DNA of 64,000 nucleotides from Allolobophora icterica (GCA_963556255.1 OY744605.1:85821021-85885020), one strand, 5' to 3'; shown: positions 1-11,598, numbered from the stretch's first letter. The notes: generated by a model from the letters alone, not told the origin. Translations and numbers: made by a program.

Positions 1-107
1 ATGTCGTTAAACTGTTTGAATCCATTGAACGGCAAGGTAGACCAGGATGTAAAATTACTTTGTAAAGTGAGTGTTATATGGTTTTCTGGAAGATCAGACT
101 AATTTAA

Positions 108-777
108 CCCTCGAGTGCCCAAGCTATTTTTTGGTACACGAATGCCCAACGGGGGGAGGGGGGTCCGACCGGACCCCAATGCTTTCATTGTGATATCTGG
201 AGAACGAATTAGAATTATTTTAACGGGATTTGGCTTGTTATAATCCAAATTCAATTTGCAATCGATTGATATATGGTATTTCACAATAGCGCCACCTGGT
301 GAAACTTTATTTGAACTTTAACACTTGGTTGTAGTGTTTTGCAATTTCGCGATTTTTCGCAGGTATTCAATTGTACGCATGTATACATATATAGTTGTTG
401 CCTGGTTGTGTGGTACAGGATTGGAATATTTTAACGGGATTCGGCTTGTTATAATCCAAATTCAATTTGCAATCGACTGATGTATGGTATTTCACAATAG
501 CGCCACCTGGTGAAACTCTATTTGAACTTTAATACTCGTTTGTAGTGCTTTGAAATTTCGGGATTTTTTGCATGTATTCAATTGTACGAATGTAGTTGTT
601 ATGCTATGGTTGTGGGCTACAGGGTGGTAGAATAATCACGCAAAATATATCATACGAAGCCCAATTGAAGGCTTTAGGATGTCCTAAAACCATTTTTACA
701 ATTTCGCTGCCGTTCTAAAGTTATCCATGGAAAAGCGGGTCTGGGGTCCGGTCGGACCCCCCTTGGGCATTCGAGGG
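108..777. mobile_element. piggyBac-type non-autonomous element with TTAA target site
   Basis: Both ends abut TTAA (104-107 and 778-781), the target site duplicated by the piggyBac superfamily. The terminal inverted repeats read CCCTCGAGTGCCCAAG on the left and the complement of CTTGGGCATTCGAGGG on the right, differing at one base. Just inside each end lies a GC-rich dyad, GGGGTCCGACCGGACCCC-like. The middle contains an imperfect tandem duplication: about 190 bases from 211 recur from about 429. There is no transposase frame, so mobility would need a partner in trans. The superfamily call rests on TTAA plus a CCCT start; no protein supports it in this copy. Confidence 0.8.
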
Positions 778-781
778 TTAA

Positions 782-2480
782 ATGAAAGAGCTCTTGAAAT
801 TGGTGCTCATCACATACATAGATAGGATAATCCTGAACACATCAAGACAATCTTGGTGGCATACCATCAAAGACGGTACTACTGTCTGTATAAGGCAATT
901 CAGTCAGTTTCAAACTATAACGATCATTTATAAATGTCATGGGCGTTGACGTCGACTTTACCTTACGAAACTGTATTCACTTAAAATCTAACCTCAATCG
1001 ATGGATCCACAGTTTATTCACATTTTATGGCACGGAGGAATTTATTTTGAACATTTCCCACTCTTCGTGAGGCACGATGCAGCTTATTTTGCTAACAGAA
1101 ATCACAAAAAACGTCGACAGAAATTATTTTGACACAATAGAGCTGAAAGGGTCAATAAAAGAATAAGACTAAAAGGTGTTGGGACACACATTGATATTTA
1201 AGTAGGCCCATTAAAGCAACTCGTTTATTAATCGGTGGCAATTCTTTTCCAGTCCCTTATCCACATAATTTGGACGATTGTGAATGTTAGAACTATGCCG
1301 TTGTTAAGCTTTTGTCGTTTGAAGCAGCTGTGTGTCGGTTAGTGTTAAAATTGGAGCTCCATAAATCATGCATAAAGCGTTTAAATTAGGTAATATGTAG
1401 AGAAATCCAACCAATTTAATTCACGAGGTAGTTTAGACACCTTTAAGTCGGGTGACCAGATGATACATAGAGAGGCCTACTAAATCGCGGAAATTTGTAA
1501 AATAATGAGCTGTAATATGCCAAAACTAATTTCTGTCGACGTCAACGGTCATTGTTGCTATAAGATGTCGTTAAACCCTGGATCCATCCAGCGGAAATTT
1601 GATTATTTTATATGGTGTATGGCCTGCATGACAATTTCCTATCGATGTGAAATGGCGTCTGATGCCAAAAGAAACTTCGTTAAACTATTGGAATCCAATC
1701 TTAATCAATCGGCCTTCATACTTGATTTGCTACTCATGATGTAAAGTAAGGTCGACGCTAACGCTTCTCTTCATATCCATAAGAAATAAAAACAGTCTCT
1801 TAGCCTAGCCTGAGAAGCAACCGTGGAATGAAGTGTTAAATTTGAATTTTAGTGTATGGCACATTACGTTCTTGTAGTAAATGAATAAAAAGGAAACGTT
1901 TCAATCTTTCGATAATTTCTGTGACATTTTTAATGTCTGAAAAAGAAGATTTATGACACCTTAGCGTTGTGATTAATGATGTACAGATTGTACGGCATTC
2001 GGACAATACTAGCACACCCGAACTGCCTAGGCTTCACTCACAAGTATCTTAAAGATATACAGAAGACACGGTAGGAATCTGCGATGGATATTGAAACGAA
2101 CATTGTATGGACGCTGTAAAATAAATAATTATAAGAACACTTAGTTCTAGAATCTTGATTTAGCAACACCTTGTGGCTGCTTCGGCCGTTTACGTCGATA
2201 CCGGATAGCAAGAAGCATGACCCGACATATCTCGAATTAAACAAATTTCGGTATTCATAACCTTTAATGAACGTTATTAAAGGTGTTTAAGGATAACTAC
2301 TGGTGCAGAAGAATTATTAGTGGAATGACCTCGAATTAGTTTTTTTTATGATGCAGATGATTTTACGGGGATTAAGTGTCCAGCGTTGGAAGGTTTGTCT
2401 AGAAAGAGGCATTTAAGAACGCTTTCTATAGATCCATGTGATAATTCGCAGTTACTTTTTCAACCAAAACAGCACCTTTT
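782..2480. repeat. Host repeat units with decayed exon-like motifs
   Basis: This stretch has no intact gene. It holds host unit sequence that recurs across the window: a GACACCTTTAA box at 1436 with a degenerate TATA (TACATA at 1464, 28 bases on), the sequence around GAGAAATCCAACC upstream of it, and a minus-strand Asp-Val-Asn-Gly...His-Lys-Val-Leu-Leu-Asn motif near 2150-2200. A minus-orientation AAAGGTGTTTAA box sits near 2280. Members differ by substitutions and small indels, which suggests old duplication. Confidence 0.6.
1505..1744 (+). pseudogene. Relic open frame with DVNG...KMSLN motif
   Basis: A 79-codon open frame contains Val-Asp-Val-Asn-Gly-His-Cys-Cys-Tyr-Lys-Met-Ser-Leu-Asn near its start. 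The same motif with substitutions is readable elsewhere in either orientation, for example minus strand near 2150-2200, 13800 and 43440, and plus strand near 4830 and 18550. Many differences are at third positions or conservative, so coding ancestry is plausible. No known domain is recognised. It is more likely a decayed exon in a duplicated unit than a working gene. Confidence 0.3.
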
Positions 2481-2639
2481 ATAATTGGTAGGCCTATGTG
2501 TTGAACCGCTAAAAAACAGGACCAAAACATCTCGATTGTGTACAGTTCTAGAGACTGGTATGCCATCAAACCAAATAATAAATTTAATTATAAGAGATAC
2601 CTGTCAGCTTGACTCTCTCTTAAAAAATCTAAAACAGTA

Positions 2640-4175
2640 TGGCATTTTCCGCTACCGTGGATCGAGGGGCGGTTGTCGAAAACCCTCAGCTATACCAGTC
2701 ATCATTACTGAGCACAGACCACAGACACAAAACAACATGAACCGAAAAAAGAAAGACGTAACCTAAAAGTCCTTCGCACTTCTCCCTATATACAAATTTT
2801 CCCTGCACCATTTACTCCATCAACACATGTTCCTTAGCAAAGTCCCCCGCTCTGGATCAACTCCATGCCGACTTAGTAGGTTATAATGTTGATATTGCGA
2901 CATTCACAGAAACTCATTTTAAAAGTCACCGTACTGACGCAGCTTTCTCTATTCCTGACTTCTAGCTATTTCGACGTGACCGACTAGGAGTTACCACCTA
3001 CGTAAGATCGACAATCGCAGCTAAAGTCTGTGAAGTCCATGAGGATTGCTGAGATTTCGAACTCCTGTGGGTGAAAGTCTCATTCAGTCATGGCCCAGTC
3101 ATTATTGGATTTCTTTATTGTCCGCCAAAACCCGTCTACCAAACGATTAAACTGTACGACTTTATAGAGAGAAAACCATTGAAGATCTGATCAATGAAGA
3201 TGCAAGAACCATGATACAACTCAGCGGCGACTTCAACCAACTCGACATCGATGAAATCTCGCAACGCACAGGTCTCACGCCTCTGGTCACCCTCCCCACT
3301 CGTCGAGGCAATATACTCGACATGATAATATCATCGACACCGGGAATATTTAATATTCGAGTCATCAACTCCACAGTCAAGACAGATCATAGAGCAGTCA
3401 TAGCTACAACCACAAATGCCACTTTCTTGGATAAATCTAAAAAATCCGTTACAAAATCTCTTCATCGCCGCACGCCTGAGCAGCATGCGACTATTCTTCA
3501 GGATCTCAAAAACAGTGATTTCTCCAAACTTCTGACTTAAATAATCCCCAAGAAGCCTGGAATGTCTTCTATGCAATCTTGCTGGAATGGATTGACAAAT
3601 AGTATCCTATCCAAACAATCACAATCACCTCCAAAGATCCAATATTCATCACTCCTGAAATAAAATTGTTACTACTTAAAAAAATCGATTCATGCGAGCA
3701 AGACATAGCAAGGGTCACCACCGTAGCTTCCCTGTTGTATGCATGTCCTGCATGGTGGGGCTATACCCGGGCAGGAGACAGGGAGAGGATTGAGCAACTA
3801 CTTAGAAAAATGCGCCGAACTGGCTCACTCTCCCCATCCATCCAAAGCGCTTCAGAACTGGCCAGGCAGGTAGATGAACGCCTATTCAATGCAGCCTTGC
3901 TGACCCAGGCCATGTTCTGCGACCCTATTTCCCTGCTCACCGAAATATTCCCCACAATCTCCGAGTGCGAACTCACAGTTTCACATTGCCTGAGAAGAAC
4001 GATAAAAACTTTATATCCCGTATGCTTTATAAAGACATTTATTAACTAGTCATTGATACCTAATTGAGATCTGATTTAAACCGCACCTGCTGTCAATGTT
4101 TTTAAATACTGTGTAATCCTGTTGCGTTTGTGTCAACGGGAATTTTTGCAATAAACGAATATTGATTGAATGTTT
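2640..4175 (+). mobile_element. CR1/L2-like LINE, internally deleted: endonuclease plus 3' end
   Basis: From about 2839 the plus strand translates, with two internal stops, as an apurinic-type endonuclease: a Thr-Glu-Thr-His-Phe motif near 2915, then Gly-Asp-Phe-Asn (3226-3237) and Thr-Asp-His-Arg-Ala near 3382. After about 3540 the sequence jumps to the carboxy end of the same polyprotein (3666-4049, with Ala-Trp-Trp and Tyr-Thr-Arg), so nearly the whole reverse transcriptase is deleted. The 3' end closes with AATAAACGAATATTGATTG and a TGATT-type tail. The element near 5.94-7.44 kb belongs to the same family and keeps the missing RT part. This copy is dead. Confidence 0.8.
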
Positions 4176-4498
4176 GATTGATTGCCTTACTTTATATCTG
4201 CACAACAGACTACGACTATAAACAGACTGCAAGAGGTAAGTTTTATCTGAAGTCGAAAGACAATCTCTGTGTGAGAGTTGCCATTATGAGGAGGTAGACA
4301 GTTTTCCTCAGTCATCTAAAAATGATGAGAAAGTCTTATGAATGTATGGCTATTAAATGTCGAATTTCTGTTGACTCAAATATGATGGATTTATGTTAAA
4401 ACCACTGTTATAAGGAAATGGAAATGTACACCACTGGGATAGTGTCCGATGACTGCACCTAATATAGACACACCTAACAACGAAACGCGTTTGAAATT

Positions 4499-4534
4499 AT
4501 TTATACTCTTTGGCTAACGGTTAATAAAGGTGTC
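4499..4534 (-). promoter_or_regulatory. Two-box module: GACACC then TATAAAT
   Basis: On the minus strand GACACC begins at 4534 and TATAAAT begins at 4505, exactly 29 bases later. The intervening sequence resembles the module at 36241-36276. Promoter function is inferred from the layout only. Confidence 0.3.
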
Positions 4535-4716
4535 TGATGCACATTTTACAAATAATATACGGTGGTGTAGAAAGACAAAATGAGAACGAGAGACAGAATC
4601 GGGTGGATAGAGGCAAACACTCCAAAAACATATTGGTGGCTCTATTATCATGCGCTAAGATAATATCTGCCATAAGACTCGTTAAACTGTTTGAGTCCAT
4701 CAACATCAGCAACTGT

Positions 4717-4787
4717 GGTGTCGTTTGACTGTAAAAAATAATACTCTATCAAGACACCTCTAAATTATTTTAAAGCCAAGTTATATA
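4717..4787 (+). promoter_or_regulatory. Three-box module
   Basis: GGTGTCGTTTGAC starts at 4717, GACACCTCTAA at 4753 (36 bases on) and TATATAT at 4782 (29 bases on). The spacing matches the best modules in the window although the bases between the boxes differ. Confidence 0.33.
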
Positions 4788-5029
4788 TTCAACCGTTGCT
4801 ATTGTTCGTTGATTACTGATAAACCAAGGTCAACGGCCATGGCACCCATAAGATGTCGTTAAAGAATGGATCACAATAATATAGGCAGCAAATGCAATGT
4901 ATGGGTAGCTTTCGTTCGATATGTTCTTCCACGAACAACCCCATCCACACTCGGGAGTTGAAATATTAAAACCAAATAACATGTTTTATGAATTTTTGCA
5001 CTAAGGGCCTAATTATGGATATACATATT

Positions 5030-5175
5030 GACTGCCAGTGTCTCATAACGAAGCATCAATCGATGGCGCTGAGCATTGACTGACATTGTTCAAGGTCACT
5101 GAGTAGTAAACTTCTCAGGCGAGGATCGAACCCGCACACTCACAGTTACAAGGCACGAGTTGGCTAGGCATTTTT
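5030..5175 (-). mobile_element. tRNA-derived SINE, family 1
   Basis: On the minus strand a tRNA-like head carries a B-box match, GGTTCGATCCTCGC, preceded by CTCGTGCCTTGTAACTGTGA. It is followed by a body ending in CCATCGATTGATGC. Copies with the same order lie at 16728-16815 and 45835-45985. No cloverleaf gene is implied; the head continues into SINE body sequence. Ends are approximate because I could not fix target duplications. Confidence 0.55.
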
Positions 5176-5488
5176 TCTCCCAAATGTTGCAACTATTTCT
5201 ATAATATGGCTTGATAAGATCATCTGATTGCTGTGTCAAATTGAAGAGTAGAGTAAGAATCTCATGTTTTAGTTGTAAATATTATAAATTATCCACAATT
5301 GCTTGATTGTATTAATTAAATACTTATGTTAAAATTTGCCAGTAAATGAGAACCTAGTGTTATAATTGCAAGTTTGGCAAATATAAATAATTTGAAGATT
5401 CGAATGGTAGATTGAGAATCTCGACTAAAATAGTGGTTCTTTTCTACATTATTATCAAGTCTGTATCACGGTTGGTTAATGCAATCCT

Positions 5489-5613
5489 TATATATCGTTG
5501 TTTGACCCAGTTTTGGGGTGTCTAAAGAGAGCGTATCCTACGCTTATATAATATCGAATAACAATTTCAAAGGTGTCTAAAGAGAGTGCTTAAGCAATCG
5601 ACTCAACCACGTC
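5489..5613 (-). promoter_or_regulatory. Two tandem modules on the minus strand
   Basis: The upstream module has GACGTGGTTGA at 5613, GACACC at 5577 (36 bases on) and TATATAA near 5550. The second has GACACC at 5522 and TATATAAGG from 5494 (28 bases). The same sequence, inverted, is found at 26807-26923. Confidence 0.3.
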
Positions 5614-5699
5614 TCACTGTTGAAGTGGTGACCTCAAATGAAAGCCGTCAGAGTTCTGAAATGGTCGTCGTCATTCTATTTTCGTTGGTATCTTGACCA

Positions 5700-5905
5700 G
5701 CCTCATCGTCATCAATTGTATCACCTTGTCTTGGTCGTCATCATCACCAACCCCACTACCACCGCCACTACTACCGACACTGTCATCATCAACCCCACCA
5801 ACAACACCACTACTACCATCGCTACCACGACCACTACTCCCATCACCACCTCCGCCACCATCATCACTATCATCACCACCACCACAACCACCACCAACCA
5901 TCCAT
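5700..5905. repeat. CCA/ACC-rich low-complexity tract
   Basis: Short runs of CACCAC, ACTACC and CATCAT dominate. The tract corresponds to the GGTGGT-rich tracts near 26640-26700 and 32920-33060 and to 47800-47940, so it is part of a larger host repeat. The Thr- or Pro-rich open frames across it are compositional artefacts. Confidence 0.8.
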
Positions 5906-5939
5906 AATGGCTACGGTGGTAAGACTAGAAAGAAGTATT

Positions 5940-7438
5940 TACAATGCTTGATCGGCTTCACATCAGGGCTGTGGGGATGGATGGTGTGCCGTCGTGGTTT
6001 TTGCGCCTGTTGGCACCAGTGGTCTTACCTATAATAACTCATTTGTATAATCTATGATCTATCCATCAACCACCGTCATATTCCTGTACAACGAAAATTT
6101 GCGAGGATTAGACCTGTTCCGAAGGTTCCTAATCCTACTACTCCTGCCGATTACAGGCCGATATCCTCTCCAGACTCATCGAGCGTTACATCGTGCGAAG
6201 ATATCTATACCAGGCCTTCCAGACACCTGGATTCTCAGACAAACTCGATGATCAGTATGCCTTCCGTCCTACAGGAACTACCACTGCTGCCATCATATCC
6301 ATACTGCATCATATAACGACGCTGTTGCAAAATAACGATAACGTGGTAGTCAAATCAATGGATTTTTCGAAGCATTCGACACCATCCGCCATTCCTCGCT
6401 TGCTGAGAAACTATCCGACTTGGACCTAAAAAGACACAATCAACAACTGGATGATTAGTTACTTCTTTGATAGAGGCCATGTAACTAGGTTCGCAGGTGT
6501 TGACTCGGCTATTGCTTTCATAAATGCCAGCATAGTTCAGGGATCTGCTTTAGGTCCCCCGTAATATGATGTTGGGGCATCAGACCTCCATCCTAGAAAT
6601 AACTGCAACCGCATCGATAAATATGCTGATGATACCTATCTGTTGGTTGGTTCGACGCACCTATCCACGGTTGAAGACGAGCTTGCTGGAATAGCGCAGT
6701 TGGCGATGAAAAACAACTTACGATTTAATGAGTCTAAGACGCGACAAATGATTGTCTCCAGGACCGCCGTCCACCGCTCAGCCGCTCCATCGTTCCTTAT
6801 CCCTAAAGCCACCAGAGCTGAAGAACTTAAGGTTCTTGGAGTCACCTTAAGATCTGACCTTCGTATGACTTCGCACGTTGAGTCTATACTTGCCGTGGGT
6901 TCCTCCTCTATATATGCCCTGAATGTGCTCCGATCACATGGTCTCTCAGTGTCTGCTACCCAAGTTGTTGCCAAAGCTACTACCATTGCTAACCTTATGT
7001 ATGCCTCGCTGGCCTGGTGGGAATATACCAGAGCAGCTGAACGCGACAGGATCGACCAGCTCATCGGGGGAATGAAGCGTCGCGGCCTTTTACATCCTTC
7101 GACTCCTACCGCTGCAGAAATGGCTTCTGATGCTGATGCTCGCCTTTTTCGGACAATTCTAACTAATGAAAGACATGTATTACGCCATCTATTCCCCCTA
7201 GCCGACCTAGTGGCCATGTCCTCCGACCTCGTCGTCATGACTTTTCACTCCCTTGCAAGGATGACTCTAACTTTATACCCAGAGTATTATATAGAAACAT
7301 ATATTGATTACTTTTATCAACAACCTTTATACCACTCATCTAATCCTTTTATAACTCTGCTGCAACCATTTAGTGTATTCAAGTTGCGTTATGACAGATT
7401 GTGTTAATAATAAACGAAAGTTGATTGTTTGATTGACT
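5940..7438 (+). mobile_element. CR1/L2-like LINE with RT domain and intact 3' end
   Basis: The plus strand translates as a degraded reverse transcriptase. Leu-Asp-Gly-like finger sequence starts near 5945, Ala-Asp-Tyr-Arg-Pro-Ile is near 6150, and the catalytic Tyr-Ala-Asp-Asp is at 6622-6633. Frameshifts and stops lie between about 6420 and 6600. From 6643 to 7407 a 254-codon frame is open and covers the thumb and carboxy end, matching 3666-4049. The 3' end is AATAATAAACGAAAGTTGATT. The element is 5'-truncated, as is usual after target-primed reverse transcription, and lacks endonuclease. Confidence 0.82.
6643..7407 (+). pseudogene. RT carboxy-terminal fragment of the LINE
   Basis: This is the longest open part of the element: 254 codons directly after the Tyr-Ala-Asp-Asp site. 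It includes a Phe-Asn-Glu-Ser-Lys-Thr motif (the conserved N-x-x-K-T region), Leu-Gly-Val-Thr-Leu and Tyr-Thr-Arg-Ala-Ala-Glu-Arg. The upstream fingers and palm are in other frames. The first methionine is not a biological start; the frame is a remnant of a longer polyprotein. Confidence 0.75.
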
Positions 7439-7439
7439 C

Positions 7440-8230
7440 ATTTTTATTCGGCTTCTGATTCACCAATGGACGAATCGCAAGTTCCTTGACATGGAGGCCA
7501 GTGCATCGCAGGATTTTCTATTAACTTCTGCTGCTTGGTGAAAGAGGCTAACTGTAACACGGTTTTCGTTCTGAAACATCGAAGCCGCAATCGTTAGATC
7601 GGACACCACCGGGTCACATTATTAAGGCGCTAAACAAATGTTAATTACACACGAATACGTAGTCTATAAAATTTACAATCTGTAAACAACACTGTGTGGG
7701 CTTTAATTGTAATTGTTATTGTAATAATATTGTAACTAGTGACTTGTATAATTGAGCCGGTGTAATGCACAAGGCATCAATAGATGGCGCACTAAAACCA
7801 TTGCTATTAGGAGGTGATTCCAGTCTGAAACCTGGATAAAGGAGGAGGGTGACGCTAATCATCTTTGCTCTAGCATAACGTCGTTAAACAACAGTTAACC
7901 AACCAATCAAAATCACAAACATACGAAATACACGAAATTCAGGCCAAAATCAACACCCTAGTAGCCTTAAGATGTTGCTAGACGGTAAATTATGTGACTC
8001 TATTAAGACACCTTTAAAACGTTGTAACGGACCATATATAAACAAAAATTGTGTTTTATCGATAGATCTTCCGGGTCCCCCGTCAAGGGTCCTGTCTGCC
8101 TGCGGTAAACAAATAAGACTTAACTGATGAACGATGAAATTTGCCTCCTCTGTCGTTTTCGAGTGATTCCAGTCTATATCCTGGATGAGGAAGGAAAGCG
8201 ATGATATTTATGACACAGTGACATCTCGCG
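7440..8230. repeat. Dispersed GCGTCACCCTCCTCC repeat and a host module
   Basis: No gene is seen. On the minus strand, about 7760-7920, lies a copy of a dispersed repeat whose core reads GATTAGCGTCRCCCTCCTCC followed by TTTATCC and GACTGG. Related copies are near 8170, 17030, 17950, 22080, 22510, 25710, 26055, 32225, 32660, 42540 and 44250. Its upstream part is GGTTGGTTAGCTGTTGTTT. The class (SINE, MITE or unit segment) is unresolved. Confidence 0.5.
7971..8040 (+). promoter_or_regulatory. Three-box module
   Basis: GATGTTGCTAGAC starts at 7971, GACACCTTTAA at 8007 (36 bases) and TATATAA at 8035 (28 bases). The sequence after the TATA (AACAAAAATTGTGTTTT) also resembles that after the minus-strand modules at 25902 and 32419. 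Confidence 0.33.
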
Positions 8231-10210
8231 ACTAGAGCGCCAACACAGGCGCACCAGTCTTCCCGTTCTGCCTGGGTTCAGTATGTCCGTTACATGCATC
8301 GGCAGTACCGTGAAAAGGAAAAAACTTATTGGGAAGCGAAGATTGCTTCTCATGTTGGGGAGCCGAAGCGAATGTGGGCTGCTTTCAATGCGCTCCTTGG
8401 CCGCCGCCAGCCCAATCGTCCTTTGACCACTTCAACCTTTACAGCGAGCGACTTCTTGACCTCGTTCGAAACCAAGATCTGCGACATCCGCCAATAAACA
8501 GCTAGTTCGCAGCCACCTTATCACCCCCCCCCCCTAATGACTGTCATCTATCCGTCCTGAATGCGGTTACTAGTGACGAATTACGCCGCACTATCCTTTC
8601 ATCGCCACCCAAGTCTTGCGAACTGGATCCTATTCCCACCTTCTTACTCCAGGAATTCATCGATATCCAGCTCCCCCTTCTCACAACACTCTGTAATCGC
8701 TCTCTTCAGGAATGCGACTTACCACCGACGCAGAAGAGATCAATCCTGATTCCTGCCTTAAAGAGTGATAGTCTGGATCCGGATGTCCCTACGAATTACA
8801 GACCGATAGCAAATGTCACCTTTCTCTCTAAAATCATCGAAAAAGTCGTCGCTATGCAGCTTGTCGCTTACTTAGAGAAGAATAATCTTCTGCCGTCAAG
8901 TCAATCGGGTTTCAGGAGATTCCATTCAACTGAGACACTCCTGCTTCGGCTTCTCTCAGACATCTACGGGGCGATTGACAGGGCCCAACTCACACTACTA
9001 ACACTCTTTGACGTCAGTGCTGCATTCGACACTGTAGACCATGAGATCTTGCTAGAACGGTTGCGTGTTTCGTTTGGCCTTTCTGGAGACTTTTATGAAT
9101 GGATAAACTCATTTCTTTGTGAACGTTCCCTCTGTGTGATCCATGGCACCACTAGGTCTTCATGGGTCCCTGCACGGTATGGGTTGCCCCAAGGCTCCGT
9201 CCTATAGGACCTATTTCATACATTATCTATACCTCTGGTCTTTCGACCCTTCTGGCTGCACATGCGGTTCTGAGTCAGCAATATGCTGATGATGTCTAAG
9301 CATACATGCATTGCCTCTCTACCAATGCCATTCCAACAGTCCGGGTTATGAGTGGGACTTTAGATGCCATGGAAGCGTGGATGTCGTCAAATCGACTACG
9401 CTTGAACACGTCCAAAAGCAAATTTATTTGGCTAGGCACGCGACAGCAACTCGCTAAACTTGACCTCACTGCTCTTGCAATTGAATTCCCCAACTATACC
9501 TTCTCAACTCTTGTCCGTGATCTTGGTGTCTGGCTCGACCAGGAGCTTACTTTTGCTCCACAAATACACCGTCTTACTAGTGACTGCTACTACCAGCTGT
9601 GCGCCAGCTTCGCACTGTTACTCGTTCGCTAACGCCCAGTGCCACTGCTACACTGGTTTACTCCTTCGTCACAGCGCGCCTTGATTACTGCTCATCGCTT
9701 TATTTTGGTCTTCCATCTAGTCGCATAGTGTGTCTACAGCGAGTTCTGCGCTCTCAGCCCGTCTCATTGGACATATTCCTAAACATGACCAAGTCTCTAG
9801 ATATATGCTGGAGGTCCTTCACTGGCTTCCTATGCGCTTACGCATAGAATATAGGATCGCTGCCTTAGTACGGCGATGTTGTCAGGGCCCTGCCCCTGCT
9901 TACCTTCGAGAGCTTCGCTGCACAGTTTCAGGTGTCCAAGGCCGACGTTCCCTCCGCTCATCGGGAAAAGGGTACTTTTAGTTCAATTTGCTCGTTCCAC
10001 GACTATGCAAAGTCGAGCTTTTTCAGTGGTGGGCCCGGTAGTCTGGAATAGACTTCCCTTAGAGCTCCGCATGTGCCCTGGGGTCACCTGTGGCATATTT
10101 CTTGCAAAACTTAACACTGTCTTATATGAACGTGCTGTTGTCGGGAGCGCCTCTGAGTAGTTGCCTTGAAGGGGCGCTATATAAATCTTCGAATGAATGA
10201 ATGAATGAAT
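8230..10210 (+). mobile_element. L2/CR1-like LINE (GGCGCTATATAAAT tail), decayed
   Basis: Fragments in several frames follow the normal order of one RT polyprotein. They are a linker region (8294-8497), fingers with Asn-Tyr-Arg-Pro-Ile-Ala near 8798, Gln-Ser-Gly-Phe-Arg and Phe-Asp-Val-Ser-Ala-Ala-Phe-Asp (8854-9207), Gly-Leu-Pro-Gln-Gly-Ser-Val-Leu ending at a stop at 9205-9207, Tyr-Ala-Asp-Asp at 9282-9293, thumb (9306-9632) and carboxy end to 10160. At least four frameshifts and a premature stop show it is dead. The 3' UTR has GGGAGCGCCTCTGAGTAG and GGGGCGCTATATAAAT, then a GAAT tetramer tail (about 10187-10208). The same tail type is used by several LINEs here and by the SINE at 26258. 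Confidence 0.85.
8854..9207 (+). pseudogene. RT palm fragment
   Basis: This 117-codon frame holds RT motifs up to Gly-Leu-Pro-Gln-Gly-Ser-Val-Leu and stops one step before the catalytic loop. The residues shown are diagnostic for LINE reverse transcriptases. A working protein is excluded because the active-site segment lies in a different frame. Confidence 0.75.
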
Positions 10211-10486
10211 CGTGTGGTTGGAAATGGGCGTACACGTCCAATGCTTACTTTACAATTCAAACCAGGAAAACATCTAGCAATTCACACAATTTGCACGCTT
10301 AGGAAAGCGTTAGAACTATTCCGTTATAAGCTCTTGTCGTCCGTTTATTTTAAATTGGCGTCATAGAAATCTTGCATGAAGCGTGTAAATTAATTTTTTG
10401 CATATGAAGGAACCGAAGAGAAATCCAACCAATTTCATTCACGTGCTAATTTAGTGCACAGTGACCAAGCCACGCTTAAACACCTT

Positions 10487-11419
10487 CTTTATGTTCTTCT
10501 TTATGTTCTCTGCCCATTGGCAGGTTCGTATGACCAATGACGCCATCGTTCTCTGTCTTGTGCTCTTCTCTTCAGTCCACTGTATCCTTCTTCTTTTGTC
10601 ATCATCCAGTCTAGCAGCATTGCCCTCGGTCTTCCTCGCGTCTTTCTCCCCTCCATCCTTCCCTCCATGATGTCTCTTAGCAGTGTCTCACTCCTTAGGA
10701 TGTGCCCGATCCATTTCCTTTGTCGTCCGCGTATAGTACTTATGAGTGATCTTTGTTCTTCTACCATTTGCAGGATTTCCTCGTTCGTCCTCCGTTCCAC
10801 CCAGCTAACTCTCTCCATTCTGCGCCACACCCACATCTCGAAGGCCTCCAATCTTTTTATGTCGTCCTTCCTCATTGTCCATGTCTCGGAGCCGTACAGC
10901 ACCACACTCCACACCAGTGTCTTCACCATTCTCTTCTTTAGATTCTTGCTTAAGGTTCCTCTCATCAGCTCTCCTCTTTTGTAAAATGCATCTTTTCCCA
11001 TGGATATTCTTCTTTTTATTTCCTCGTGGCATCTTGCATCGTCTGTGATCACACTTCCTAGATAGCAAAACTTCTCCACCTGTTCTATTTCTTGTCCGTT
11101 TAGTGTGATCTTTATTGTTTGTGGTATTATACCGCTTCTCTTGTTTATCTTCATTACCTTTGTCTTCTTTACGTTTATTTTCATTTCATATTCCAGTGAT
11201 ACCGTATTTAGACGATCCATCATCCTTTGTAAGCCCTCCTGGCTAGTTGCCAGCATCGCCTGGTCATCTGCAAATCTCAATGCCTTCACCCTTCTTCCTC
11301 CTACCTTTATCCCCTCCTCCATATCGTCTAGCGTTTCTCTTATGATCTCTTCTATATAGATGTTGAATAGGATTGGTGACAGTGGGCATCCTTGTCTTAC
11401 CCCTCTTCCTATTTTTCCC
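10487..11419 (-). mobile_element. RTE-like LINE, 5'-truncated, with 9-base target duplication
   Basis: The insert is flanked by AAACACCTT at 10478-10486 and again at 11420-11428. It splits a host GACACCTTTAAG-type box: rejoining the flanks restores the usual unit sequence. On the minus strand the element ends near 10487 with a repeat of AAGAACATAAAG, a short-repeat tail as in RTE elements, and is truncated in 5' direction within the RT. This is one of the cleanest insertion boundaries in the window. Confidence 0.9.
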
Positions 11420-11421
11420 AA
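10501..11421 (-). CDS. Open RT carboxy-terminal frame of the RTE-like element
   Basis: The frame is open for 306 codons from the truncation point to its natural stop. It begins inside the RT palm: [11 protein letters not shown], then Phe-Ala-Asp-Asp at 11263-11274, Phe-Cys-Tyr-Leu-Gly-Ser, Gly-Ser-Glu-Thr-Trp-Thr, Trp-Ile-Gly-His-Ile-Leu-Arg and Gly-Arg-Pro-Arg. These motifs and their order are typical of the RTE/BovB group, and the protein matches decayed copies at 17105-17740. There is no endonuclease, so it cannot mobilise itself. Absence of stops in a dead fragment implies fairly recent insertion. Confidence 0.82.
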   Translation of the reverse strand: MGKIGRGVRQGCPLSPILFNIYIEEIIRETLDDMEEGIKVGGRRVKALRFADDQAMLATSQEGLQRMMDRLNTVSLEYEMKINVKKTKVMKINKRSGIIPQTIKITLNGQEIEQVEKFCYLGSVITDDARCHEEIKRRISMGKDAFYKRGELMRGTLSKNLKKRMVKTLVWSVVLYGSETWTMRKDDIKRLEAFEMWVWRRMERVSWVERRTNEEILQMVEEQRSLISTIRGRQRKWIGHILRSETLLRDIMEGRMEGRKTRGRPRAMLLDWMMTKEEGYSGLKRRAQDRERWRHWSYEPANGQRT

Positions 11422-11598
11422 ACACCTTTAAGTCAAAATTCTTTGATGATATATAAATGAATTTTGCTCTTTAACATTAGATTTAACGACGTATACGGCC
11501 TCTGATGCCAAAAGATGTTAAACAAGTGGAATCCAGTCTCAATCAATCGGACTGTACACTTGCTTTCCTACTCAAGATGTAAAGTAAGGTACAATACA

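Larger units (their letters stand above)
4180..5030. repeat. Host repeat units, no gene
   Basis: No coding region is recognisable. The interval contains two promoter-like modules in opposite orientations (4499-4534 minus, 4753-4787 plus) and a plus-strand copy of the Val-Asn-Gly-His...His-Lys-Met-Ser-Leu motif near 4832-4870. Related sequence lies at 18340-18700 and 36000-36300. Confidence 0.55.

Noticed and set aside
5638..6034. Thr/Pro/Ser-rich and Gly/Asp-rich frames; similar frames at 26525-26830, 32807-33129 and 47609-48007
   Set aside because: They translate CCA/GGT-rich low-complexity DNA in repeated host segments.
6636..7238. 200-codon minus-strand frame
   Set aside because: It is antisense to the RT carboxy-terminal frame, which has recognisable motifs.
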